From Balanoglossus misakiensis (lineage: Eukaryota > Hemichordata), in NCBI GenBank assembly GCA_040954595.2, contig CM082577.2, positions 16,988,001 through 17,052,000 on the forward strand: 64,000 bases of DNA. The letters are read 5' to 3'. Of this stretch, positions 33,883 through 44,828 are shown piece after piece. Position numbers and translations under genes: made by a program. The notes below the pieces were generated by a model. It was given only the letters and a program-made list of their open reading frames with translations. It had not been told where the DNA came from and searched no databases. The first letter of the stretch is position 1. Every line of letters starts with the position of its first letter.

Positions 33883-33890
33883 TTGTCCCA
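33883..33890. repeat. Left target-site duplication TTGTCCCA
   Basis: Identical to 50776-50783. With 9 bp (GTTGTCCCA) the duplication still matches, but the ends would then differ by one base. Confidence 0.9.
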
Positions 33891-33974
33891 CGCAGACGGT
33901 AGAAGTTGCAACTGGAAAATGACCTGAGGGCAGCGCTGCCCTCAGGGCAGCAGCAAATGGGTACACAACATTCA

Positions 33975-34091
33975 ATGACGTCACAAAAAATAGTCCCGCG
34001 TAAGAACCCATGCGGCGAGTGCCAAGTCCTGGCTGCCAGTGTCCTGCATGCTGCAGATTACACCTCGTGTGGGATCCTACCGTTGTTGAAG
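33975..34091 (+). promoter_or_regulatory. Exon inside left TIR with GTAAGT donor
   Basis: ATG at 33975 opens 39 codons (MTSQKIVPRKNPCGEC ... CGILPLLK) ending AAG|GTAAGT. It joins in phase 0 to the acceptor TTATCAG at 35852, continuing VHKSVIEY without a stop. An exact mirror lies at 50691-50575. The promoter should lie in the 84 bp between the transposon tip and this ATG or just outside; I see no clear TATA box. Confidence 0.55.
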
Positions 34092-37000
34092 GTAAGTTAA
34101 ATTCCCGAAAGATATGTTGAAAATACATAATATATCAACACGTTCGTACTGACTACATTAGCAGAGTTGCATGGGCAATTAAATTTGCAAACGATGTTAT
34201 TTTGTTAGTAATATCTAATGGTTCGCAGCTGACCAGGCCCTCATGATGCATGCACGAGACATATATATTAAACATGACAGAAAAATTACAACTTCTTTAG
34301 AAATTCGTTGCATAGTGAATATCCGATAATACCTCCATGTGTATATCTATCAATCTGCTCTGATCGTAGCAATATTAAGAGGTTATAACTTATAAACGGC
34401 AAGCTAGGCTATTTGGTTTTGAATATGAGACCTCTGGGGTAAAAATTAGCATATTTGGCAGGCGGGAAATACTAGTAATCTGCCCTGAGGGCAACTCAGA
34501 CATTCATTTCATATGTTTATACATGTCATTGCATAGCATCTGCCCTGAGGGCAACACTATATCTGAGCTGCCCTCAGGGCAGACATACATTTCATATGTT
34601 TATACATGTCATTGCATAGCATCTGCCCTGAGGGCAACACTATATCTGAGCTGCCCTCAGGGCAGACATACATTTCATATGTTTATACATGTCATTGCAT
34701 AGCATCTGCCCTGAGGGCAACACTATATCTGAGCTGCCCTCAGGGCAGACATACATTTCATATGTTTGTACATGTCATTGCATAGCATCTGCCCTGAGGG
34801 CAACACTATATCTGAGCTGCCCTCAGGGCAGACATACATTTCATATGTTTGTACATGTCATTGCATAGCATCTGCCCTGAGGGCAACACTATATCTGAGC
34901 TGCCCTCAGGGCAGACATACATTTCATATGTTTGTACATGTCATTGCATAGCATCTGCCCTGAGGGCAACACTATATCTGAGCTGCCCTCAGGGCAGACA
35001 TTCATTTCATATGTTTATACACGTCATTGCATAGCATCTGCCCTGAGGGCAACACTATATCTGAGCTGCCCTCAGGGCAGACATACATTTCATATGTTTA
35101 TACACGTCATTGCATAGCATCTGCCCTGAGGGCAACACTATATCTGAGCTGCCCTCAGGGCAGACATACATTTCATATGTTTGTACATGTCATTGCATAG
35201 CATCTGCCCTGAGGGCAACACTATATCTGAGCTGCCCTCAGGGCAGACATACATTTCATATGTTTGTACATGTCATTGCATAGCATCTGCCCTGAGGGCA
35301 ACACTATATCTGAGCTGCCCTCAGGGCAGACATACATTTCATATGTACATGTATGTACATGTCATTGCATAGCATCTGCCCTGAGGGCAACACTATATCT
35401 GAGCTGCCCTCAGGGCAGACATACATTTCATATGTATGTACATGTCATTGCATAGCATCTGCCCTGAGGGCAACACTATATCTGAGCTGCCCTCAGGGCA
35501 GACATACATTTCATATGTATATATACATGTCATTGCATAGCATCTGCCCTGAGGGCAACACTATATCTGAGCTGCCCTCAGGGCAGACATACATTTCATA
35601 TGTATATATACATGTCATTGCATAGCATCTGCCCTGAGGGCAACACTATATCTGAGCTGCCCTCAGGGCAGACATTCATTTCATATGTACGTACATGTCA
35701 TTGCATAGTATATAGGCCAGGGTCATCATTTTACCCCTGTATACCCATTAACTCAATTGAGCACTAGTGTGTTTTAAAAACTTCAAGTACAAGTGACAAG
35801 AACCAAGTTGTTTGTGAACAGTGATGTTTCTCTTCTTTTTAAACCTTATCAGGTACATAAATCTGTCATTGAATACACAATGTTGCTTATATTTTTTTTA
35901 CTTATTTTAAAAGCTTTTCCAGATAAAGATATATACAACGAAATGAATACCAAAGGTAAGTTTTTTCGCAGCCTGATGAATATTCCACTTCCTTAGTTGT
36001 GCTGTCAGTGATGCATATCTTGATATCAAAAAGTTGTTAATTTTAAACTTTTTCCAGTGCAAGCTTTTTTTAAAAGCAGTGGTTCAAAAGTATACACGTT
36101 CCTATAGTTATCTAATTCAGATTTGTTGTGATGGAGTATGCGATTTTTATATCATTAATATGAGGTTTATTACACAAATACTGCAAAGTATGCACGAGGA
36201 CATTTGCGCCAGTATCGCCCGATCGAAAAACCGCTCAGCTGAAACAGTGAGCAGCCATCTTTCTTTTTTGTTTACATGCGTTGGAGTGGGGGTGTCTTGA
36301 AACCGTCCGCACAACAGCGTATTCCTGTACACGCTGAGTTGGGGAGCCTTGAAACTTAAGGCATATTTAACACGCGTTCCGTACGTACCGTTCCGTACGG
36401 CTTTGTTAGATTTTATGACATGGTAATTTACCTCACCCTTGTCGCTTCCATATACACACTCGGTCATTAATTTTTTTAGAAAAAATAGCAGTTTTCCTTT
36501 TATTTTAGAAACAGTGCAGTGCCTATGGACATGTGAAGGAGGTGATAACACTATTCTTGGCAGTATTGGACCCCATACTATTACAGTGGGAACAATACGA
36601 ACTTTGAAACCTGGAAACTGGCTGGTAGATAACGTAAGTTGTGTTGTAAATTTTAAAAAAAAGATTGTCACTGTTTATTGGCGTAAATTGTCATACAGTT
36701 ATACTGGTGGTATCACTGCGTGTTTCAGCATGCGCTCAAATGGATGTGGCCCATCATAACACATTACATAAGAATGCTGGTCATGACAATAGAACATTGT
36801 CACAATTATTACATTGTATTTTTATTTTTTTATAGGCTGTTGATGCATATCTGTTCTTATTGCAAAAAGCCTTGCCACAGTCTTCAGTAAGTCATCACTA
36901 TAATATACTAATGCTCTTCACTGACTGTTTATATCTCTCACCTGGAGCGTGAATCGTCAGTGGTACAAACAAAACAATTGAAATATGCATGGACACATAC

Positions 37001-40000
37001 ATGTATTCACTAGGCATTTAAGTTTCGTTTTTGTAAATCAACGCTGCTTAATAAATGATCAGACCTGACCTCCAGGTGTCACCATGAAAACAAACACTGC
37101 TTGCTAAACTCTGATGATATTGCCCCATGTGTGAAACTCTGATAACTGAATATTTTTATATAATATGCCCCCCCCTTCTATATATAAATAAATATATACA
37201 CTGAATTCTCTCAACAGAATGCTGTTATACTACCCCATCACTTGTGTAGTGAAATAGTAATGGGAAAAAGGAAAACAGTTAAAAGGAAGAAAAAACTTGC
37301 GGTAGGATTTGCAGATCAAGTAGCCTTAGGTTACAAAATAACAAATTTTAGTAGTAGTTAGTAGTACCATCTCTTCTCACCAATAAAGGATATTTCGGGT
37401 TTCGGCAGCCTATTGTCTGTCAAGTGAAATAATTTGCTAAAGCTATTGTTAATTTGCAAAATAGGGTTGAGACACTGCCCATTGAATCATTTATCCTTGC
37501 TGCTAATCTGGGGTAATGGATCCGTAAGTGATTTGCTCAGATGATTTGAAAAGCAAAAAAAGAGCTCAGTTCGTTAAGATTTTCTCAGGTGTTTTCCTGA
37601 CATGCACTAGTATTCATGTACAGATAACTAACCTTCATTTTGAAGATTCTTGGTGAATTTTGATATTTTTTATTTACGATTCTTGTATTTTTAATTGTAG
37701 GAACAAATAGCAGCAGCAGATAAAGTTGTAGGGGTTATTTACAACCCAGGCCACTGGACTGTCTTTGTAAGTGCGATGAATTTGTATTTACAGACTGGTA
37801 GGGTTCTGATTGAATTTTGTTTGACCAAAGTTTGCTTGGAGACAAATTTTAATTAAGATTTTAATGCAGTAATTATGCAATTGATATACATAAGTCACCT
37901 TTACCTGTATCAATTCTAATTGAAATGATAACTCGGTTTCATTTGCTCTATCATTTTTACTTTTCATCAAATATGTCAATGTTTAGTGATGCGAAGAGGT
38001 TTTGATACACCCAATTCTTGATAATCACACATAAATCTATTGTATAAATATGTGCTCTGTGACCAAGAGGGTCATTGATGGCATTTTTGTTGTACTAATT
38101 GGTACTTGTTTTATGTACAGTGTGCTGATATGGTCAAGTGCACCTTTTGCCTCTTGGATCCATTACGTCAAGATAGGGACTTTAGACTTGAAATGAACAA
38201 TTGGAGGTATGTACAGGAAATCATTTTTAGTCCTCATGGATGCAGTCTGGCGGGGACTTACAGATTGGGTCCTGTGAGTCTGTCTGTCAGCAGCTATTTC
38301 TCAGACACCCATGAACTGATTTTGTTAAAACCTGGCACATAGGCATTTTATTGTAGTGTCCGTGTGCATGTCAATTTATTTCAATTCAATCCAAGAAGGC
38401 TGCCAGGTGGCTATTTTGTTGTGAAATTTGGTTGCCTTTGGGCCGTAAATGAACTATCCCTAAACACATTTTGTTCAAAGTTGGTATAATAACATCTGGT
38501 GAGCACATCGCAAGGTACACTTAAAGCTTTAAAGAAAATATGAAAATGCATGTACTGCAAAAAGAATATGTCACAATTACACTTGATTGGCATAACTTTA
38601 TTGTCATCTGTAATGGTTTTAACTTTCTTCAGTGAGTTTCTTGGCTATCTTGGACTGAAGAGGTCATGGAAGGCACTGAAGCTACCACATGACACTCAGC
38701 AAGATGGCTCATCATGTGGTGTGTATGCATTAGAGGTGAGTGTTTTGAATTGTATTTAGCTGCTCTGTTCACACAACAGTAGACTAACCCACTAGTCACT
38801 TGGCACTTTTTTGCCTGAAGATTCTTAACCAATTCTGTTGTTCTCTAATTATCTTACCATTTGTGTGGGGTTTCGTTACCTCTCACCAAGCCATCTCATA
38901 GCTTATATATTCACTAGTCACTCGCCATAATATCAACACGAAAAACACCTGAAATTTGCTTACTATACCATAGCATTATATAGCCAATACACTGGGAACA
39001 AGTGCCTGTCTTTCTTTTTATCTGTGTTCCATTAAACCCCCAGTAATACTGTCGTTAGGCTGTTTTCCACTAGTATTTTTTTCTGATAAGAACTGCCATG
39101 TTTTGATTATGGAGTCAATACACACTAGGACAAGTTTATTAGATATGTTTTAATGCAAATTATCTTTTTCTTTATGTGAAACCTGTGTTTAATTTTGGCA
39201 GCACTAAATTGTGTGCACCAGCCTGATAATGAGTATCCATGTTTACAAATTTGTGCCGAGTATTGGGTGGAAATTTGTGACTTTCTTGTCGACAAATGAT
39301 GTTTCAGAGAAAACATTCTGATGAATTCATTGAGTGTAGGAAAATTTACATGCAGGCCAGCTTTTAACGATGGAGTGAAAAGGCTATAATTATATTAGAA
39401 ATGTCATGGTATTTCCCTACAGTTTGCTGACCTTTTTCTGCAAGGGAAAAAGGTATTTAGTTTAGACAGACAAGACACACGATTGAAAATAGCAGTAAAG
39501 ATAGTAGCAGAGATCGGTAGGTGAAGCTCAGGGCTAGATAGTCTTTTGTACAATTACCAAGTGCATGTCGTGTTTTTATCTAATCAAAGGGACAATAGCG
39601 ATTTTTAGGTTATTTTTTTCAGTGTTTATGTAAAATTTGAAGGGGAAGTCTGGTCCAGCAGATTTCTACATAATTTTGTTGCTTTGAGATTACTCTTTCA
39701 GAAATAAAAACTTTTCGCATGAATACATCACACATTTTTTTACAATAACAAGGGAAAGTTGGCAGAATTTCCAATATGGTGTTTACTGTAATTTGAATCC
39801 TAGGGAAAACACGCCAAATCTAACTTCTGCCCAACATGATGTGGGTGATACCATTTTCCGATTGGTAAACAACTGCTCTTGATTGTTTATCAACTGCGCT
39901 GTAAAGTACAATCAGTTGCTATGCAAATACACCCAGACTGGCGTACACTGCAGTGACCTCAAAGCCAGCAAATTATGTAGAAATCAGCTGGACCGGACTT

Positions 40001-43000
40001 CCCTTTAAATTCACTGGTCAACATGACCAAGCTGATTGCACTTACACAAGCTGTGTTCAAAAGCTGTGTCATTCAAACATCTATTGTCTGAACTTATGAT
40101 TCTAGGCTCACACTAATTATGATTTTTCCAGACTTATCTATTCAAATGTGTAGTTGACACAGAATTATAACTAACTCATGCAACTGCGATGTTATATTCA
40201 CAACCTACATTGTAATCTCTACTCTTTCTGTTCATAATCTCAACTACAGCAATTGATTGCACAATATAGTTTTGAAATTTTCATAAGAATCCTTTAAACA
40301 TTAATATGTTTACCTTGTGTAAAAAATAGTATGGTTTTACTTTTAAGGCAGGAGACTGCCCAGTGTTATTACATTATTACCTTGTATGTTTTCTGTAGAA
40401 TTTACATGCAGGTATAGGTATGGAAGAAACTATACTTCAAATGTTGTAAAATTGTTTCCGTACATACATTCTTCCCAACCCCACCACTTTTCCTTCACTG
40501 AGAATGCATTTATTAGGTTTGTGCATGTGATGCTGCATCTTTTTCCTACAAGTTAATATATGCCTGATCTTCTTTACACGCAGATTCCACCAAAAAAAGA
40601 TGTCATGGATGTGGCAAGGGTAGCCCTAGGGTAAGCATCACTGAACTCCTAATGAAGTATCGGTAATAGTTTTGACTTTTTGGACATTGGTTTCATGGCT
40701 GCTGGCCATAGAGTGCATAGTCAGGAGAATCAACATCCAATGTTAAATACAAAAATGAATGCTTCAGAGTGACAAATTGCAGTTTTAGGGACATAATACG
40801 ACATCTTACTAAATTGGGTCCATTTTATGACTGAGCTCACAAGCCAATGTGGTAAGCCTGCAGTGGCTTTGAATTGGTTAAATATCAAACTGGGGATAAA
40901 ATAATTGAGCATAACAATAAAATGCCATATACAAATATGTGAATGAGATTCATTTGTTATTTACATTTCAGATGTCATGTGTATCATGTGGCAGAAAGTA
41001 CCACACAAAGTGCCATAGGCAATTGAAATGCTTTATTTGTACAGTGACTTGTGGTAAGTAACTGCGATTTTTGGCTATTTGCAATATTTTTGTTCATGTT
41101 TCAAGTCCAGATACAGTTCTACTCGCTAATAGCATGACGAAATGCCCAGTTGTTAGAATATCAATGTAACATGTACCGTATATGGGTAATGGCCATTGTT
41201 ATTGTTGACAAATGAATTCAAGGCCAGACTAGAATTCAATTTTCAACAATAAAATTGCTGATTGTACACATAAAAGCTGTGTTGCAAAGCTAAATACTGG
41301 CATTTATTCATGCTTTAGGCAGTCAAACAATAAATTGCAGTCCCTACCAGAAACAAAACATAACTTTCTATAGTTTTAGTTCATGTATTCTATAATGTTT
41401 CAACATGGCTACGGGAGTAGACCAAATAACAATGGTTAAGACTCATGAATTGTGATCAAAAATCAACAAAACTTACAGCTGATGACCCTCAATTAAATGA
41501 TTGCTCTCAAGTTCTTTCTCAGATATGATCTTGCATTATTTTTTGCTTTCGTTGATTCTGTCCAGTGGATACAGAAGACCGTTCTGGTGAAGAAGTTGCT
41601 GCCATCCAAAGTGTGGACAATCAAGCTGCCGATGGTAAGATCTTGTTAAATTTGTTTTGCTTATAACAGCGTTAAAACAATGTGGTCAGTAGTTGTACAT
41701 ACTAGCTAACTTAAGTTGTGAACTATATCTAAAATTTCACACTTTCAGCCAATTTTTATATCTTTTGCCAATTTTGTTGGACTGTAACCAAGTTCTTTCT
41801 CAGATATGATCTTGCATTATTTTTTGCTTTCGTTGATTCTGTTCAGTGGATACAGAAGACCGTTCTGGTGAAGAAGTTGCTGCCATCCAAAGTGTGGACA
41901 ATCAAGCTGCCGATGGTAAGATCTTGTTAAATTTGTTTTGCTTATAACAGCATTAAAACAATGTGGTCTGTAGTTGTACATACTAGCTAACTTAAGTTGT
42001 GAACTATATCTAAAATTTCACACTTTCAGCCAATTTTTACTTGCTGTTTACTTTCTGAAGAATGTTCCCATCAGTTGCATATTGTATCAACAACACTGTC
42101 CTGATCTCTACTGAAGGTGTGAAGAAAAAAAGAAGATGTATGTACGAAGTCCCCTCATTGTTGAAACTAGCGCATAACAAGAAGGCAAAAAGGTATGTAA
42201 GGCTAAAAGAAAAATATTGTTCCTCGTGTGATTTTTTTCGACAGAGGAACAGAAGCGGCAAGCAAAATGTTAATGTTGCTTTTTTGTTAAAAAAAAAAAT
42301 CAAAATCAGAAAATGGATAAGCAGCAATCCCAAGGAACAATTCCATTTTTCTTCCTGGCCTAAGAATACTTTCACCACAATGACATGATTGCCAGGCAGG
42401 GTCTCCGTCTTTTATGATGACCTTATTCACCCTTGTTTGGTGGACGGAACATTTTGATATAGGCTTAACAAACTTTTTAAACTTTTCATGAATGCCACCT
42501 TAAAATATTGTCATAGATGATTTGTTTTAATTAAACATCACGCTGTTTCATTATTAATGTTTCAGGTATAATATTTCCGAAGATGAATTACTGAGAAGAA
42601 CAGGGTCACCAGAAAAACTGTGCCCATATACAATAAATTCAATGATGAGATGCGCTAAGAGCAACATCAACAATTTAAAAGAAGATCTACGAGCCTGTGC
42701 CATCCCTATTCATAAACAATCAACATTAACTTCCTCATTCACGAGGTTGTGTGAAGGTACGATTCACCTTGAAATAAAAACATTCAATGCTGCCTGTACC
42801 TACATATGTTAACTAAGCCTAGATAGACGACTGTAAAACATGGTCTTATTTTAAGGGATGAGTTTGAATAGTATTATAATGTCATGCATTCACACATTTT
42901 CTACTTAATAACCATTTAATACTTCTAAAAGTATATGTCTGCCCTAACATTATCATGCCGAGAAACGCAACCAAATGCTTGCATGCACTTCACTAAGTAT

Positions 43001-44059
43001 TATATCAGGGACCACACATCATGGGAGCTGCATGTATGTGTGTGTGTGTGTGAAAATTACTGCATATTGTCTTGTTGCTGCTGTTTACTTTTTTAGTAAT
43101 GGGAACTTTCATTGTTTTCGTAATAGGTGAAGTTGAACACTTGTGTCAGGACTTTAAAAAAATGACTGGATCATTTATACATTTAGAAGAAACAGTTGAA
43201 GCCAACCAGGACAGACCAGAGGATAGCCTCAACAAAATGAATATGTTTAAGTGAGTATTAAAACATAAATAACAAACAATTATTCAATCTGAGATTCAGA
43301 TGAAACGAGTGGGTAAAATTGGAAGGGAGAACCATACATTTGCCTCGTGACTTCAGAATTCCCAAGGGTAGAAAGCGCATCCCCACTTATGATCTTCCAT
43401 TTTGTAATAATAATAAAAAAATATTTTTAACAGGGAGACCTTGAGTGACCTGTCCAAAAGGCTGATGGGTGCATGCCATGAGGCCGATTTGGTCACGCAT
43501 GGCATGACCAGTGCAGTTGTGAGTACCGTTTCACAGTTGCTGTATGATGCTGCAGACTGTGAAAGGAAGGCATGTCTTGAAGTCCTGGTAAGTGTTAAGT
43601 TCACATGTGATGTATTTAGTTTATTTTGCTGTGCTAAAATCTGTGGAATACTTGTGTCAATTTAGGGGTTAATTAAATTGAGCCATCCCTCTTTATGAGG
43701 AGTAGGATATACATTAGCTGAAGGATATATACAATATATACAGGCTTCGTTGCTCTAGACCTCTATGCCAGATGACACCCTGATCAATGTGTTCCACACC
43801 AATACAAAATACACCTGTATTATGAGCATTTGAAAGTGTCACTTTTATCCACTGTGCAATAGAGAATAAGCTTGTTTTTGTTGTCTTTTAAGTGCGTATA
43901 CAGTGCTTGGTGTAGTCGCAGCAATGCATTTTGGGATAATTGACAAATTACTATTAAAACTGACTAATTATTGTCACACTTTACATTCTGTAGACTTCCA
44001 AGAGAGGGAATGAAAGCGAAGGGTCAGCGGATCTAACTTCGCTGCCAGTAAAACAGTGA
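33975..44059 (+). CDS. Ulp1/SENP-like cysteine protease with zinc knuckle, 18 exons
   Basis: Exons: 33975-34091, 35853-35955, 36509-36633, 36836-36886, 37218-37301, 37701-37766, 38121-38206, 38633-38735, 39423-39452, 40584-40619, 40972-41053, 41566-41634, 41847-41915, 42075-42192, 42566-42756, 43127-43250, 43434-43587, 43994-44059. They total 1674 nt (557 codons plus stop) with every phase consistent. The protease spans exons 3-9: LKPGNWLVDNAVDAYLFLLQ, the His in NPGHWTVF, Asp in CLLDPL, and Gln/Cys in QQDGSSCGVYALE, followed by FADLFLQGKK. Exon 11 is a C-x2-C/H/C/C-x2-C knuckle (CVSCGRKYHTKC, CFICTVTC). Ulp1 enzymes cleave SUMO or related tags. The C-terminal half is novel to me. Exons 10 (donor GTAGCC), 14 and the TIR first exon are the least certain; an internal ATG at 35943 is an alternative start. 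Confidence 0.8.
34478..35690. repeat. 83-bp tandem array of paired near-palindromes (left)
   Basis: About 14 units. Each has TGCCCTGAGGGCA, then ACACTATATCTGAGC, then TGCCCTCAGGGCA, then a spacer with CATTTCATATG and CATGTCATTGCATAG. The spacer varies by a few bases (TTTATA, TTTGTA, TATATA) between units. The two 13-mers differ only in the central base and are reverse complements of each other. Frames across the array are open because 83-bp units rotate through phases; they are not genes. Confidence 0.95.
41503..42040 (+). repeat. 281-bp tandem duplication containing one exon
   Basis: AGTTCTTTCTCAGATATGAT through the 69-nt exon and its following intron sequence is repeated at a spacing of 281 bp with few differences. 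The exon is 69 nt with matching phases on both sides, so two copies in a row keep the frame. The protein gains a repeated 23-residue acidic segment (DTEDRSGEEVAAIQSVDNQA). Confidence 0.9.
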
Positions 44060-44085
44060 TACTTGGAGCACCTGTTCAATCAAAC

Positions 44086-44091
44086 AATAAA
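44086..44091 (+). terminator. AATAAA polyadenylation signal of the protease gene
   Basis: Lies 27 bp after the stop codon of the last exon, followed by a T-rich stretch (GATTTTTTTTTC). Confidence 0.7.
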
Positions 44092-44099
44092 ATATTGAT

Positions 44100-44828
44100 T
44101 TTTTTTTCTATTGACAAAGGAAATGCACATGTTAATGTTCAACAGATTTGTCACATCAGTTGGTCAATTGCTTGTTCCCCCAATGTGTGACATTTGCAGT
44201 GCATGCATACTATGATTTCCAAGACTTCAATTGTTATTATTCCTCAATATACTTTTCCTCAATAAAAGTAAAGTTTTTAAAAATGGTACAAATCATGGAG
44301 AATTATGAGTAAAATATTTTATTGTGTACGCGTGAGCTAACAATATCTGCCAGGACAAAGTACTCAAGTAAGGCACACTTCACCAACATTAAAAAATAAA
44401 ACTTGTTTAATGACAAAACAGACTTCTGAAGCCCCAGCAGCTACTTCATACATTTCATGTTTAAACAATGTTCAGTTTTAATGGATACAGTCCAAATTAC
44501 ACACTAAACACTACATGACTAGTTTTATGTTATGGACCATAACAAGTAAAATCTTCAATTTGGTGAAGATAGCTAGGTGAAAACGTAATAGATCAACAAT
44601 TCAACTGTTCCTGATATAGTGAACATTATGGAAAGTACATGCAGTTGCAAATGGGTGCTTAAAGTGACAATGCTCATCAGGAGACTAAACTGGCCAGTTT
44701 GTTTTCCTGATGAGTGAGTCCAGTGACTCACGAAACAACGTTGTAGAGATTATACCGCCTATCGTTTCTCCATGCAGCTACCCTTACTTTATATATTTAT
44801 GTATATATAAATACATACATACATGTGC
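44100..44828. other. Convergent intergenic region of the transposon
   Basis: Separates the 3' ends of the two genes. A TTTATT at about 44311 could be the minus-strand polyadenylation signal of the transposase. No other coding sequence seen. Confidence 0.45.

Larger units (their letters stand above)
33891..35712. repeat. Left terminal inverted repeat
   Basis: It holds, from the tip inward: the terminus; a TGAGGGCAGCGCTGCCCTCA palindrome at about 33925; a 117-nt exon with GTAAGT donor; about 380 bp of unique sequence with a half-copy of the 12255 MITE family; then the 83-bp array. It mirrors 48954-50775, apart from unit-number and small indel differences in the arrays. Confidence 0.9.

Noticed and set aside
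33882-33890. 9-bp rather than 8-bp duplication for the large transposon
   Set aside because: GTTGTCCCA also matches at both sides, but then one end would start CGCAG and the other GCAG; 8 bp gives perfectly symmetric ends. Not fully excluded.
34766-35625. Overlapping 60-90-codon frames (YMSLHSICPEGN...) along the array
   Set aside because: They repeat every 83 bp, shift phase each unit and exist only because the unit lacks stops in some frames.
34478-35690. Regularly spaced palindromes resembling a CRISPR array
   Set aside because: The spacers are repeats of one another, the unit is 83 bp, the array is mirrored at 49-50 kb inside a transposon TIR, and the genome is eukaryotic.
36147-36671. 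174-codon minus-strand ORF
   Set aside because: It lies antisense to a protease exon and its introns, has no domain, and the plus-strand exons are frame-consistent.
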